DNA of 64,000 nucleotides from Temperatibacter marinus (GTDB taxonomy: Bacteria > Pseudomonadota > Alphaproteobacteria > Sphingomonadales > Kordiimonadaceae): assembly GCF_031598375.1 (NCBI RefSeq), contig NZ_CP123872.1, positions 2,538,501-2,602,500 of the forward strand, written 5' to 3'. The translations under genes were made by a program, and so were the position numbers. A model generated the notes under the pieces. That model was given only the letters and a program-made list of their open reading frames with translations. It searched no databases and was not told the DNA's origin. The number at the start of each line of letters is the position of its first letter. Positions within the stretch are counted from its first letter, which is position 1. Shown here one piece after another: positions 26,386-36,461 of the stretch.

Positions 26386-27567
26386 GTGTCTAAGTTTCAA
26401 TATATGAAAAAAAATATGCCATTTTATTGGTTTTTGATGGTTTTCCTTACTTTTAAGGCTTCTTTTAGCGCCTCAGGAGGCAGCTTACATGCACAAGATT
26501 TTATCAGATCGACTGAAGCGCTTGATATTCTGTTCACTATTAGGGAAATAAAAATTGATCGCTCGGACCGTTCTTCACTTATCGCTAGGGAAAAAGGACT
26601 GCAAGAGGCTCAGGAACATGCTTTTAACTCGTTGCTTAGAAAAATTGTCTCGAATGAAGATTTAGATCGTGTCCCTCAAATATCATTCAGAGAAAAAGTT
26701 TCTATGATCCGTGGTATTGAATATGTCTCTGAGCGACGATCAGGAAAACGCTATTTAGCCACTATAAATATTGGTTTTGAACCCGTGAAGCTTGCAAGCT
26801 TCTTATCGGAAAATGGAATTCCCCATGTATTGGGTGCTGGAACAGGGGTGCTCATTGTTCATACGCATAGTCACAATGGCCTTGATTATATGTGGGAAGA
26901 AACAAATCCCGCCCTTGCTGCTTGGAATAATGTGGATAGTCTTAACCGTCTTAGAAGCTATAAATCACTGGAAGACAGCCTCTCAATTCGGGCTACCATT
27001 GGCGCTGAAACAGTAAAGGGGGCTTTGCTCAGCGATAAGGAAGGGGGGGCTGCCTTCTTCCAGAAACTTGCAAAAGAAAATGGTATGGATGAAGCTGTCT
27101 TAATGCATACTAACTATAATGAATTCACTCAAACTGTTGATTTTATGTATAAACTCACGGCGACAGGGTTGAGCGGTCAAGGCACTATTCAAAAGGATAT
27201 TGCTTTTACACTGCGTGATAATTCTGAAAGTAACGCTGTCAATAAATTGTCGTTTGCCCTTGATCAAATTCTTGCTGAGGTTGATGATAGTTGGCGGTCT
27301 AGGTTGTTGATAAACAGCAGTGTTGTCGGGGAAATCTCATTAATCATTCCAACGAATAGCCTTTCAGACTTGGCCACAGTCCAACGAGCCATAGATAGCT
27401 TAAGCCTAGTTCAAGAGTGGAAAGTTCTAGAGATTGGAATCCCTGTGTCTAAAGCTTTCTTGAAATATCGAGGACGAGAGGACCAATTAACGTTAGCGCT
27501 TAAGCTTGCGGGATTGAAAATCGAAGCTTATGGTGAAGAATGGCTCCTGAAACCTCTAAACCAATAG
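26386..27567 (+). CDS. DUF2066-domain protein, exported
   Basis: 393 residues from GTG 26386 (a purine-rich GATGAG lies eight bases upstream); ATG 26404 would give a cleaner signal peptide (KKNMPFYWFLMVFLTFKASFSA) and is a real alternative. Beyond the signal the sequence matches DUF2066: EKGLQEAQEHAFNSLLRKIV, VSMIRGIEYVSERRSGKRYLATINIGFEP and PHVLGAGTGVLIVHTH. Function of the family is unknown. Its fixed position between purMN and the AI-2E permease/hda genes is a recurrent feature of this class. Confidence 0.82.
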   Translation: MSKFQYMKKNMPFYWFLMVFLTFKASFSASGGSLHAQDFIRSTEALDILFTIREIKIDRSDRSSLIAREKGLQEAQEHAFNSLLRKIVSNEDLDRVPQISFREKVSMIRGIEYVSERRSGKRYLATINIGFEPVKLASFLSENGIPHVLGAGTGVLIVHTHSHNGLDYMWEETNPALAAWNNVDSLNRLRSYKSLEDSLSIRATIGAETVKGALLSDKEGGAAFFQKLAKENGMDEAVLMHTNYNEFTQTVDFMYKLTATGLSGQGTIQKDIAFTLRDNSESNAVNKLSFALDQILAEVDDSWRSRLLINSSVVGEISLIIPTNSLSDLATVQRAIDSLSLVQEWKVLEIGIPVSKAFLKYRGREDQLTLALKLAGLKIEAYGEEWLLKPLNQ

Positions 27568-27579
27568 GGTAGAATTCTT

Positions 27580-28683
27580 ATGAATAAATGGGTACTTGCG
27601 GGTATATGCATCTTTATATCCATGATTGTATATGTCTCGAAAGCTGTCTTATTGCCCTTTTTGGCTGGACTAGCGATTGCATATTTTCTTGACCCGCTTG
27701 CCGATAAGCTGGAAGAGAGAAAATTACCGAGAGGGGGAGCTGCGGCTATTGTTCTGCTCGTTTTCTTCCTTGCCTTAGGAGGCGTTGTATTTGCCTTCTG
27801 GCCTATTATTAAGGCCCAATTGGCATCAGTAAGTACAATTTTACCTAAGACTATTTCTAGTTTAGGGCCTTGGTTCGATGAATTAACAAAATCATTACAT
27901 ACAAATTTCGGGATTGATATTAATCAAAATGCTGAAAGTGTAATTGCAAGTGCAGCCGATAAGGCTCTCGGCAGTTTAAATCAGGCAATTTCAAGCATTT
28001 TACGAAATGGAGCTGCGGTCCTTAATTTGTTGATGTTGCTATTAATTTCGCCTGTAGTTGCCTTTTATCTACTCAGGGATTGGGACCTAATTGTTGCTCG
28101 AGTCAATGGGCTTCTTCCACCCAAAAAAGCAGCTGATATACGATCCATAATGATTAATATCGATAAGGCTTTAGCGGGCTTTGTACGCGGCCAAATGATC
28201 GTTGCTATGATTATGGGGGTGTTATACGCCGTCGGGTGGTCTCTTGCGGGATTGAATTTTTCAGTTCTATTAGGCGTTCTAGCTGGTGTTTTGGCTTTCA
28301 TCCCGTTTGTCGGTGCAATCTTTGCAGCGCTGCTCGCCACCTTGGTAGCAGTCGGGCAATTTGGCTTTGACGGCGGTGCAATCGGCCTAGTGCTTCTTGT
28401 TTATGCTGTCGTTCAAATTGTTGAAGGGGCATTTCTTACGCCAAAGCTTGTTGGTGATAAAGTAGGTTTACATCCCGTCTGGGTTTTGTTTGCGATTTTT
28501 GCAGGATCAGAAGCTATGGGATTTGTGGGTGTCCTTATTTCTGTTCCTTTTGCTGCGGCTATAGCGGTCTTGGCCAGATTTTGGATTAAAGAATATGAAA
28601 CCCACTATGACCTTGGAACACAAGCGCCTGTGGAAAGTACTACGACTTCAAATCAAGAAGAAATTGAGAGTCATAAAGCGTAG
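27580..28683 (+). CDS. AI-2E/PerM-family permease
   Basis: 367 residues, about eight membrane segments: two at the N terminus (about 3-35), one at 55-80, then a soluble stretch rich in coiled-coil character (about 85-145), and five more to residue 345. LLISPVVAFYLLRDWD, ALAGFVRGQMIVAMIMGVLYAVGW, and LAFIPFVGAIFAALLA with LTPKLVGDKVGLHPVWVLFAIFAG are family blocks. Members have been tied to autoinducer-2 export or Na+/H+ antiport, so the substrate cannot be named. Starts 12 bases after the DUF2066 gene and is likely cotranscribed with it. Confidence 0.9.
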   Translation: MNKWVLAGICIFISMIVYVSKAVLLPFLAGLAIAYFLDPLADKLEERKLPRGGAAAIVLLVFFLALGGVVFAFWPIIKAQLASVSTILPKTISSLGPWFDELTKSLHTNFGIDINQNAESVIASAADKALGSLNQAISSILRNGAAVLNLLMLLLISPVVAFYLLRDWDLIVARVNGLLPPKKAADIRSIMINIDKALAGFVRGQMIVAMIMGVLYAVGWSLAGLNFSVLLGVLAGVLAFIPFVGAIFAALLATLVAVGQFGFDGGAIGLVLLVYAVVQIVEGAFLTPKLVGDKVGLHPVWVLFAIFAGSEAMGFVGVLISVPFAAAIAVLARFWIKEYETHYDLGTQAPVESTTTSNQEEIESHKA

Positions 28684-28733
28684 GTGCAGAAGGCAGTCTT
28701 GCTTTTCTAAAGGCGTTGTAATTGGATAGAAAA

Positions 28734-29390
28734 ATGAATAATCGTTCTTCGAAACAATATCCCTTGGACTGGGATTACACACCGTCTCATTCTTTAGAGG
28801 ACTATTTATTGTCTTCTTCTAATGAGCTGGCTTATGCTGCCATTAAGGATCAAAAAAGTTGGGCATCTCATGCGCTTTGTATTTACGGGCCTGCAAGTTC
28901 AGGGAAAACCCATTTGGCCTACAGTTTCAGTGAGTTAACATCTTCTTTTCATGTAAAAGGTAATGAAGAGTTATCTGACATAGAAGCGCATAATTCTTTT
29001 GTCGTGGAAGATGTTGATCAAAACATTTATGACGAACATTTGCTTTTCCATCTCTTTAACTGGTCTAAGGAAAATGGTGGGTATCTATTGCTGACTGCTC
29101 GGTCAGCCCCCTCCAAATGGAACTTTGAATTACCGGATTTGAAGTCACGTATCGGGTTAATGGATGTGAAAGAGATTGCAGAGCCAGACGATGATCTACT
29201 GGAAAAGATTTACTATAAACTTTTTTCAGACAGGCAAATCTCCATTGATCCCTCGCTTATTAAATTCTTACTTGTTCATGTAGAAAGATCATTTGAAGCC
29301 GCAGAAAATATTGTGGTTAGACTTGATCAAGAAGCTCTCTCAAAAAAATGTAAAGTTTCAAGACAATTAGCAGCTAGCCTCCTGAAATAA
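28734..29390 (+). CDS. hdaA: DnaA-related regulatory-inactivation ATPase (Hda/HdaA)
   Basis: 218 residues. With the DNA sliding clamp, Hda stimulates ATP hydrolysis on DnaA and so limits initiation. The N terminus carries QYPLDW (residues 8-13), which fits a clamp-binding QxxLxF/W motif. Walker A is GPASSGKTHL (about 50-59) and a Walker B-like strand reads SFVVEDVDQ; the region ends in a sensor-II-like helix, with no DNA-binding domain IV. ATG 28734 was preferred to TTG 28722 because GGA lies at proper distance. The context (AI-2E upstream, ppk1 downstream) is the usual one in this class. Confidence 0.85.
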   Translation: MNNRSSKQYPLDWDYTPSHSLEDYLLSSSNELAYAAIKDQKSWASHALCIYGPASSGKTHLAYSFSELTSSFHVKGNEELSDIEAHNSFVVEDVDQNIYDEHLLFHLFNWSKENGGYLLLTARSAPSKWNFELPDLKSRIGLMDVKEIAEPDDDLLEKIYYKLFSDRQISIDPSLIKFLLVHVERSFEAAENIVVRLDQEALSKKCKVSRQLAASLLK

Positions 29391-29483
29391 AGCATCTTTT
29401 CATTAAATTGTCATAGTAAGCCTGTTTATTCAGTGCTAAAAGATAGCCTCTTGTTGTTTGCCCAGAACAGGAGCGATCATATC

Positions 29484-31688
29484 ATGAGAAGTAGGCATAC
29501 TTCTTTGATGAGTACAAATACCACGGAAAGCGAGAGAAAAGTGTCTCATAAGAAGCGCATAAAGCAAATTCCAGGTTCGGAAAAATATTTAAATCGAGAG
29601 CTGAGCTGGCTTCGTTTTAATATGCGTGTCCTTGAAGAGTCGACTAATCCAAGGCATCCACTCCTAGAGCGTTTACATTTTCTTTCTATTTCAGGTAACA
29701 ACCTTGATGAATTCTATATGGTCCGTGTTGCAGGTCTGCGTGGCCAGATTGATAGTGGCGTTAAAGTTTTATCTGATGATCAATTATCAGCTTCAGAACA
29801 ACTAAATCAAATCAACAACCTTGCTGATGAACTTATGTCAGAACAACAGAAGATTTGGTTGAATATGGTTAATGAACTGAAGGACGAGGGTATTAACGTT
29901 CTAAAACCTAAAGATGTTTCTGATGATGAAAAAGATTGGCTACAGGACTATTTTCTAGAATATATCTTTCCTCTACTGACACCTATTGCAGTTGATCCTG
30001 CCCATCCTTTTCCTTTTATTCCAAATCTCGGCTTTACTATGGCTTTGTCTTTGAGCCATCAATCGAAAAAAAGAGAAATGGTTGCCTTGCTGCCGATCCC
30101 TCATCAAGTTGATCGTTTTATAAGACTACCTGGGGAGGGTGTTCGATTTATATCTGTAGAACATTTACTACAGTTATTTACGGAACAATTATTCCCTGAC
30201 TACTCATTGAATGGCTGCGGCGTATTCAGAATAATCAGAGATAGTGACTTAGACATTGAAGACGAAGCTGAAGACCTTGTCAGGGTTTTTGAAAGTGCGC
30301 TAAAACGACGACGGCACGGGAAAGTCATACGCTTAAAAATGGATTCTGACATGCCTGATGATTTGAAACAACTCATCATCAAATATATGGATGCTAAAGA
30401 AGAAAGTGTTGTTCTCGTGAATGGCATTCTTGGTATAAATCAACTTTCTGAACTCATTGTTGATGATTATCCTGATTTAAAATTTACCCCTTACACCCCT
30501 CGGTATCCCGAGCGCGTAAAAGATTTTGGAGGTGATATTTTTAAAGCTATAGAAGCAAAGGATTTTGTCGTTCATCACCCGTATGAAAGCTTTGATGTTG
30601 TAATCGAATTTTTGCGTCAAGCTGCCCGCGACCCGGGTGTGGTAGCAATTAAACAAACGTTGTACCGTGCAGGTCCTCAGTCAATGATTATCAAAGCGCT
30701 CAAAGAGGCAGCAGAAAACGGTAAGAATGTTACAGCTGTCTTAGAATTAAAAGCACGGTTTGATGAGGAACAAAACATAAAATGGGCCCGAGAGCTCGAA
30801 AGAGCTGGGGTTCATGTGGTTTATGGCTTTATTGATTTAAAAACACACGCCAAAGTCTCTACAGTGATTAAACGCATGCCCAATAATAAATTAAAAACAT
30901 TTTGTCATTTTGGGACAGGAAATTATCATCCGATTACTGCGAAAATCTATGCAGATTTATCCTATTTTACAGATAATGAAGCTTTGGGGCGTGACGTCAA
31001 TCGCCTCTTCAATTATTTAACAGGCTATGTAGAGCCTCAAAATCTTGAAAAATTAGGCATGTCTCCATTCTCGGTTCAAAGCAAACTCTTGGAAGATATT
31101 GACCAGGAAATCAAGAATGCCCGCGCGGAAAAACCGGCTGCTGTATGGGCAAAAATGAATTCCCTTTTGGATCCTGTCATTATTGACAAGCTGTATGAAG
31201 CTTCCTGCGAAGGGGTTCAGATTGATTTGGTTGTCAGGGGCATTTGTACATTACGACCAGGTGTGCCAGGGCTCAGTGAAAATATCAGAGTTAAATCAAT
31301 TGTAGGGCGCTTTCTAGAACACAGCAGGGTCGTCTGCTTTGGTAATGGGCGAGCACTTCCCTCTAAGAAATCAAAAGTTTACATCTCTAGCGCAGACTGG
31401 ATGCCGCGCAACTTTTACCGACGAGTGGAAGCTTTGGTTCCTATTGAGAATAATACAGTTCATGATCAAATCGTAGGGCAGATCATGGCCGCAAATCTAA
31501 GAGATAATGCACAAAGCTGGCATCAGAAATCTGATGGCTCCTATGAACGCGTTAAGATGGATGATAGCGAAGCAACCTTCATTGCTCATGATTATTTTAT
31601 GACAAACCCCTCAATGTCAGGACGCGGGAAAGCTTTAAGAAAAGCGGCTCCAGAAGACTTAATGACATATGTGACGGACGATAATTAA
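29484..31688 (+). CDS. ppk1: Polyphosphate kinase 1
   Basis: Reversibly polymerises the gamma phosphate of ATP into polyphosphate. 734 residues from ATG 29484 behind AGGAG; GTG 29433 is an alternative lacking a ribosome site. Blocks: YLNRELSWLRFNMRVLEE, SGNNLDEFYMVRVAGL, TPIAVDPAHPFPFIPNL, and catalytic-domain KQTLYRAG and DLKTHAKVS with the phosphorylated His455. FGTGNYHPITAKIYADLSYFT and the second-half RGICTLRPGVPGLSENI complete the PLD-like fold. Followed 16 bases later by ppx, the classical ppk-ppx pair for polyphosphate synthesis and breakdown. Confidence 0.98.
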   Translation: MRSRHTSLMSTNTTESERKVSHKKRIKQIPGSEKYLNRELSWLRFNMRVLEESTNPRHPLLERLHFLSISGNNLDEFYMVRVAGLRGQIDSGVKVLSDDQLSASEQLNQINNLADELMSEQQKIWLNMVNELKDEGINVLKPKDVSDDEKDWLQDYFLEYIFPLLTPIAVDPAHPFPFIPNLGFTMALSLSHQSKKREMVALLPIPHQVDRFIRLPGEGVRFISVEHLLQLFTEQLFPDYSLNGCGVFRIIRDSDLDIEDEAEDLVRVFESALKRRRHGKVIRLKMDSDMPDDLKQLIIKYMDAKEESVVLVNGILGINQLSELIVDDYPDLKFTPYTPRYPERVKDFGGDIFKAIEAKDFVVHHPYESFDVVIEFLRQAARDPGVVAIKQTLYRAGPQSMIIKALKEAAENGKNVTAVLELKARFDEEQNIKWARELERAGVHVVYGFIDLKTHAKVSTVIKRMPNNKLKTFCHFGTGNYHPITAKIYADLSYFTDNEALGRDVNRLFNYLTGYVEPQNLEKLGMSPFSVQSKLLEDIDQEIKNARAEKPAAVWAKMNSLLDPVIIDKLYEASCEGVQIDLVVRGICTLRPGVPGLSENIRVKSIVGRFLEHSRVVCFGNGRALPSKKSKVYISSADWMPRNFYRRVEALVPIENNTVHDQIVGQIMAANLRDNAQSWHQKSDGSYERVKMDDSEATFIAHDYFMTNPSMSGRGKALRKAAPEDLMTYVTDDN

Positions 31689-31704
31689 TAGGGTTAAGAA
31701 TAGT

Positions 31705-33234
31705 ATGGAACTCAAGACCGCAAAAACCAGTGCAGATAATGCCATCAATGGAAAAACATATTTTGCTATCATTGATATTGGATCAAACTCGGTCCGATTG
31801 GTCACCTACTCAGGCCTTAAAAGGGTTCCCGAGATCGTTTTCAATGAGAAAGTATTATGTGGTCTTGGGGAAGAAGTAGGACGCACAGGGAAACTGTCGA
31901 AAAAAGCGATGAATTTGGCTTATTCTACGCTGAAACGCTTTAGTGTTTTGTGTAAACATGCTGGAATTAAGGAAATATATCCCTTGGCCACAGCAGCCAT
32001 TCGAGATGCTTCGAATGGTCCAGACTTTGTACAAAAAATAAAAGAAGAAATAGGACTGAATATTTCTATAATTGATGGCAAAGAAGAAGGTCGATTATCT
32101 GGTTTAGGTGTCATCAGCTCTGAAGGCTCTGCCCATGGCTTAATGGGTGATCTAGGTGGGGGCTCCTTAGAGCTGGCAATCCTTAATGGCCGTGATGTTT
32201 CTGAGCGAGTAAGTTTACCGATTGGTCCTCTTAGATTAATCGCAGAATTTGGAGATGATACCAAAGCGATGAAGGCTTACCTCAAGGAAACACTTTCACG
32301 CTTAGATCTGAAGAAAAAGCTTGGCCATCCTAATTTTTATATGGTTGGCGGGGCATGGCGGAACATCATGAAGATGATGATCGCCGAAAGATCAACGCCG
32401 ATCCCTTTGCTACAAGGGTTTCGAACTAATGCTAAGAATATGAACAGCTATTGCCGCCGCCTAATATCGTCAAAACCATCTGACTTACCCTATAGGCATT
32501 TAATTTCCGGCAGGCGCCTAGAGCTCATGCCTGTTGCGGCTCTGATACTCAAAGAAGTCTTAAAAGCTTTCAAAATAAAAGATTGCAAAGCTTCGACATA
32601 TGGACTTCGAGAAGGCTATGTATTTGATAATTTGACAGAAGCAATGAAATCTAAAGATCCCTTCCTTTCTGTTTGTAAAGAACTCGCTAGAGAAAGAAGC
32701 CGGTTCGCGGAGCATTCAAGATTGCTCTATGACTGGACGTCAGGCTTGTTTAAGGGCGGTAAGTTTGACATTAGAAATCAAGAGGACCGTCTTCATCTTG
32801 CGATTTGTTATTTAAGCGATATAGCATGGCGCGGCCATCCAGATTATAGGTCTGTAACGGCAGTTGAGCAAATTCTACAAGGTAACTTTGTAGGTCTCAC
32901 TCATGAAGATAGGGCCTATGTTGCAATTGCAGTCAATGAAGCTTACGGTGCGCCCATTAATAGTGACCCTATTCGCCAAGTCATTCAAATGCTTCCTATG
33001 AAGCAGATCGTAAAGGCACGCATTGTAGGTGCAGGTTTAAGGCTTGCACATAGACTTTCTGGAGGGACATCCCACATGCTTCAGGAAAGTTCGATTTCAG
33101 TGACAAAATCTGAGATCACACTCAGACTGAGGAAAGATCATCAAGACCTTGCCAATAATGTCGTTCGTAAAAGATTAGCAAATTTATCGCAATTGATGGC
33201 GAAGACGGCAGACATCACTTATACAGAAAATTAG
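31705..33234 (+). CDS. ppx: Exopolyphosphatase (Ppx/GppA family) with C-terminal HD-type domain
   Basis: 509 residues. N-terminal ASKHA half: IIDIGSNSVRLVTYSG (about 24), LATAAIRDASNG, and GDLGGGSLELAIL (about 150). The C-terminal ~190 residues (about 320-509) form the helical region of long Ppx proteins; SRFAEHSRLLYDWT and LAICYLSDIAWRGHPDYR sit where the HD-like fold lies. Together with Ppk1 it sets polyphosphate level. It is the second Ppx/GppA protein in the window and differs from the one at 10385 by having this C-terminal domain. Its stop overlaps that of rnd on the other strand. Confidence 0.93.
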   Translation: MELKTAKTSADNAINGKTYFAIIDIGSNSVRLVTYSGLKRVPEIVFNEKVLCGLGEEVGRTGKLSKKAMNLAYSTLKRFSVLCKHAGIKEIYPLATAAIRDASNGPDFVQKIKEEIGLNISIIDGKEEGRLSGLGVISSEGSAHGLMGDLGGGSLELAILNGRDVSERVSLPIGPLRLIAEFGDDTKAMKAYLKETLSRLDLKKKLGHPNFYMVGGAWRNIMKMMIAERSTPIPLLQGFRTNAKNMNSYCRRLISSKPSDLPYRHLISGRRLELMPVAALILKEVLKAFKIKDCKASTYGLREGYVFDNLTEAMKSKDPFLSVCKELARERSRFAEHSRLLYDWTSGLFKGGKFDIRNQEDRLHLAICYLSDIAWRGHPDYRSVTAVEQILQGNFVGLTHEDRAYVAIAVNEAYGAPINSDPIRQVIQMLPMKQIVKARIVGAGLRLAHRLSGGTSHMLQESSISVTKSEITLRLRKDHQDLANNVVRKRLANLSQLMAKTADITYTEN

Positions 33235-34379
33235 TCAACTTCCACAACGGTGATTTGACCGTCCCGTGCCGTCAGAGCCATCTTGCCATTTATCATGGCA
33301 AGAGCATCTTTACCAAAGACGTCCATACGCCATCCTTGAACGGGGCGAATATCGGCTTCTGGATTTGTAGCCAGAGTTTCAATTTCTGCGGCAGACGCGA
33401 CAAGACGTGGGGCAACACCGACTTCATTGCATCTGATTTTGAGCAGCACCTTGAGAAGATCTACCATGGGAGGTGGTTGCTTACGTGGTTTATTACGGTC
33501 AAGCTTTGGCAGGTCTTCATCAGACACCTCAAGGGCGGCATCAATATAGGTTTTTAGAGTTTGGCCAGCTTTTGAGCGACTAAAACCTTTTGAAAGCCCA
33601 CGGATTTTGTCTAGATCTTCTGCTACTTTTGGCGGGTGAGCACAGATTTCAAGTAACACATCATCTTTACACACTCTATTCCTAGGAATATTCCGATCTA
33701 TGGCTTGACGTTCGCGCCATTCAGCTATTTTTATTAGGATCCCCAAAAATCGAGGGTTATTGGTTCTGACTTTAACTCTTTGCCATACTTTGGTTGGATC
33801 AATATCATAGGTCTCTACACTTGTGAGAATACCAAGTTCATCCTGCATCCAGTCACTTCTTTCGCGTTCTGTAATACGCTTATCTAAGAAGCGATAGACT
33901 TTTCTCAGATGCGTCACGTCACCAATCGCATAATCCAATTGCTTATCGGTTAAAGGGCGCCGCGACCAGTCCGTATAACGAGATGATTTGTCGATTGATT
34001 TCTTTGCGATCTTATTCACAAGGGTTTCATAGCCAACAGAATCACCAAATCCACAAACACTGGCAGCAACTTGTGTATCAAAGATTGGTTTTGGAAGGGA
34101 TTGCATCTCATTAAAAAAGATTTCCATGTCCTGACGGCACGCGTGCATCACTTTGATGACTTTTTCATTCCGCATCAATTCCCAAAAAGCCGATAGATCA
34201 ATGCCATCCGCCAAAGGATCAATTGCATGAGCATCCTGATCATCAGCAACTTGAATTAAGCACAGCTTTGGATAATAAGTATTGTCTCTCAAAAATTCCG
34301 TATCAACAGTGACAAAGTCAGAGTCAGATAGTCTTTTACAAACAAGTTCTACGTCAGAAGAATGGGTAATATATTTCAT
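33231..34379 (-). CDS. rnd: Ribonuclease D
   Basis: 3'-5' exoribonuclease trimming tRNA and stable RNA precursors. 382 residues. DEDDy residues: Asp and Glu in FVTVDTEFLRD (Exo I), Asp in MHACRQDMEIF (Exo II), Tyr and Asp in LDYAIGDVTHL (Exo III). One or two HRDC-like helical regions occupy about 205-382 (IAEWRERQAIDRNIPRNRV). ATG 34379 was picked because the conserved MKYITHSSDVELVC start begins there; the frame is open for 19 more codons. Convergent with ppx, divergent from aspS. Confidence 0.95.
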   Translation of the reverse strand: MKYITHSSDVELVCKRLSDSDFVTVDTEFLRDNTYYPKLCLIQVADDQDAHAIDPLADGIDLSAFWELMRNEKVIKVMHACRQDMEIFFNEMQSLPKPIFDTQVAASVCGFGDSVGYETLVNKIAKKSIDKSSRYTDWSRRPLTDKQLDYAIGDVTHLRKVYRFLDKRITERERSDWMQDELGILTSVETYDIDPTKVWQRVKVRTNNPRFLGILIKIAEWRERQAIDRNIPRNRVCKDDVLLEICAHPPKVAEDLDKIRGLSKGFSRSKAGQTLKTYIDAALEVSDEDLPKLDRNKPRKQPPPMVDLLKVLLKIRCNEVGVAPRLVASAAEIETLATNPEADIRPVQGWRMDVFGKDALAMINGKMALTARDGQITVVEVD

Positions 34380-34576
34380 AATTGATGCAAGCTTAGTATT
34401 GAGATTGGTTTGCTTTAATTTCTTTCTGTCATACACAGAAATTAGAAGATCGTCACCTTTTCTATGTAAGAAAGTGAAAAAACTTTAAATTATATGTGCT
34501 AATGCTTGACTTTCACCCCCAAAATGGGGCATTTCCGCATCAATGAATTATAGTTTATTTTATAGGGTAAAATATT

Positions 34577-36358
34577 ATGCACGCTTTTCGTTCGCATACC
34601 TGTGATGACCTCCGCATCGACGCGGTTGGAGAAACAGTAAAACTTTCTGGCTGGGTTCACCGTAAACGAGACCATGGTGGTGTTCTGTTTATTGACCTCA
34701 GAGACAATTATGGCTTTACACAATGTGTCCTTGATACGGACAGTAAAGCCTTTGAGGCATGTGATGCTGTGAGAGCTGAAAGCGTTATCACAATCATTGG
34801 CCGGGTAAAGGCGCGCAGTGAAGAAACAATTAATTCTTCAATGAATACAGGCGACATCGAAGTTTACGTGGATGAGATGGAAGTTCAGGGCGCTGCTCAA
34901 GAACTCCCAATGCCAGTTTTTGGTGATGTAGAATATCCTGAAGATGTGCGTCTTAAGTATCGTTTCTTAGATCTGCGCCGTGAACGCTTGCATAAGAACA
35001 TCTTATTACGATCTAATGTGATTAGCTCAATTCGTCGTCGCATGACAGAGATGAACTTCACAGAGTTTCAAACGCCTATTCTGACAGCCTCTAGCCCAGA
35101 AGGTGCACGTGATTTCCTTGTGCCAGCACGTCAGCATCCTGGAAAATTTTATGCTTTGCCACAAGCACCGCAACAGTTCAAACAGCTGCTTATGGTGTCT
35201 GGGTTTGATAAATATTTCCAAATCGCCCCTTGTTTCCGTGATGAAGATGCTCGTGCGGATAGATCCCCGGGTGAATTTTATCAGCTTGATATTGAAATGA
35301 GCTTTGTAACGCAGGATGATGTCTTCAATGCAATAGAACCAGTTCTTGTTGGTATTTTCGAAGAATTCTCAGATAAGAAAGTTACTCAAGCTCCATTCCC
35401 GCGTATTCCATACAAAGAATCAATGCTTAAATACGGCAATGATAAGCCTGATCTTAGAAACCCTATCCTTATTGAAGATGTCACTGAGCAATTCCGTGGT
35501 TCTGGATTTACAATCTTTGCCAATATGATTGAAAATGGGTCAGTAGTCAGGGCAGTTCCTGCGCCAGGTGCTGGTGCCAAATCACGTAAATTCTTTGATT
35601 CAATGAATGATTGGGCACGTAAAGAAGGCTATGCAGGCCTTGGATACATTAAAATTACCAATGGTGTAGCTGGTGGTCCTATCGCTAAAAACTTAGGTGA
35701 AGAGCGAACCCAAGCCATAATCGATCAACTTGGACTAGGTGAGAACGACGGTGTCTTCTTTGCTTGTGACAAAGAATCTGGCGCTGCTAAACTTGCGGGC
35801 GTTGCGAGAACCAAAGTCGGAGAAGATCTCGAGCTTATCCCTAATGACCGCTATGATTTCTGCTGGATTGTGGATTATCCAATGTTTGAATATGATGAAG
35901 ACAATAAGAAAATTGACTTCTCTCATAATCCGTTTTCAATGCCTCAAGGCGGTATGGAAGCTCTAGAAACTCAAGACCCTCTTGATGTTCTTGCTTACCA
36001 ATATGATATTGTTGTTAATGGCATCGAACTTTCTTCAGGCGCTATTCGTAATCACCAACCAGAAGTCATGATTAAAGCTTTTGGTATTGCTGGATACGGC
36101 GAAGACGTTGTTGAGGAAGAGTTTGGCGGTATGTTGAACGCCTTTAAATACGGAGCACCACCACACGGTGGCCTAGCCCCAGGTGTTGACCGAATGGTTA
36201 TGCTTTTAGCTGATGAACCAAATATTCGAGAAGTCATCGTCTTTCCAATGAATCAGAAGGCTGAGGATTTAATGATGAATGCCCCGTCTACTGTGGAACC
36301 AAAACAACTTCGAGAGCTCCACATCAGAACTGTGGAACCGGTTAAAGAAGAAGAATAA
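34577..36358 (+). CDS. aspS: Aspartyl-tRNA synthetase
   Basis: Class II synthetase, 593 residues, bacterial type with a GAD insert. N-terminal OB fold ([26 protein letters not shown]) recognises the anticodon; motif 2 is [24 protein letters not shown] (about 220-243); motif 3 is [14 protein letters not shown] near 533. Whether it also charges tRNA-Asn depends on whether the genome has gatCAB rather than asnS, which this window does not show. The leader holds a small CCCCA-AAA-TGGGG hairpin (34516-34528). A strong terminator follows. Confidence 0.98.
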   Translation: MHAFRSHTCDDLRIDAVGETVKLSGWVHRKRDHGGVLFIDLRDNYGFTQCVLDTDSKAFEACDAVRAESVITIIGRVKARSEETINSSMNTGDIEVYVDEMEVQGAAQELPMPVFGDVEYPEDVRLKYRFLDLRRERLHKNILLRSNVISSIRRRMTEMNFTEFQTPILTASSPEGARDFLVPARQHPGKFYALPQAPQQFKQLLMVSGFDKYFQIAPCFRDEDARADRSPGEFYQLDIEMSFVTQDDVFNAIEPVLVGIFEEFSDKKVTQAPFPRIPYKESMLKYGNDKPDLRNPILIEDVTEQFRGSGFTIFANMIENGSVVRAVPAPGAGAKSRKFFDSMNDWARKEGYAGLGYIKITNGVAGGPIAKNLGEERTQAIIDQLGLGENDGVFFACDKESGAAKLAGVARTKVGEDLELIPNDRYDFCWIVDYPMFEYDEDNKKIDFSHNPFSMPQGGMEALETQDPLDVLAYQYDIVVNGIELSSGAIRNHQPEVMIKAFGIAGYGEDVVEEEFGGMLNAFKYGAPPHGGLAPGVDRMVMLLADEPNIREVIVFPMNQKAEDLMMNAPSTVEPKQLRELHIRTVEPVKEEE

Positions 36359-36365
36359 ATTTATG

Positions 36366-36392
36366 GGCAGGGTGATAAACCCTGCCTTTTTT
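36366..36392 (+). terminator. Rho-independent terminator after aspS
   Basis: GGCAGGGT pairs perfectly with ACCCTGCC around GATAA, followed by T6. Confidence 0.9.
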
Positions 36393-36398
36393 GCCCCT

Positions 36399-36442
36399 TA
36401 GCAACTTTGTTGCTATTCATTTCCCAAGCGGCTTTTAAAGCC
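36399..36442 (+). promoter_or_regulatory. Two hairpins in the region before guaA
   Basis: TAGCAAC/GTTGCTA with a TTT loop (36399-36415) and GGCTT/AAGCC with a TTA loop (36430-36442), the second ending about 20 bases before the ATG. They differ from the guaB leader, and I see no shared motif. Regulatory meaning is unproven. Confidence 0.35.
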
Positions 36443-36461
36443 CCAAGTGAAAGTACATGAT

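Noticed and set aside
31685-31697. Possible CtrA site TTAA...TTAA before ppx
   Set aside because: The spacer is five bases; CtrA boxes need TTAA-N7-TTAA.
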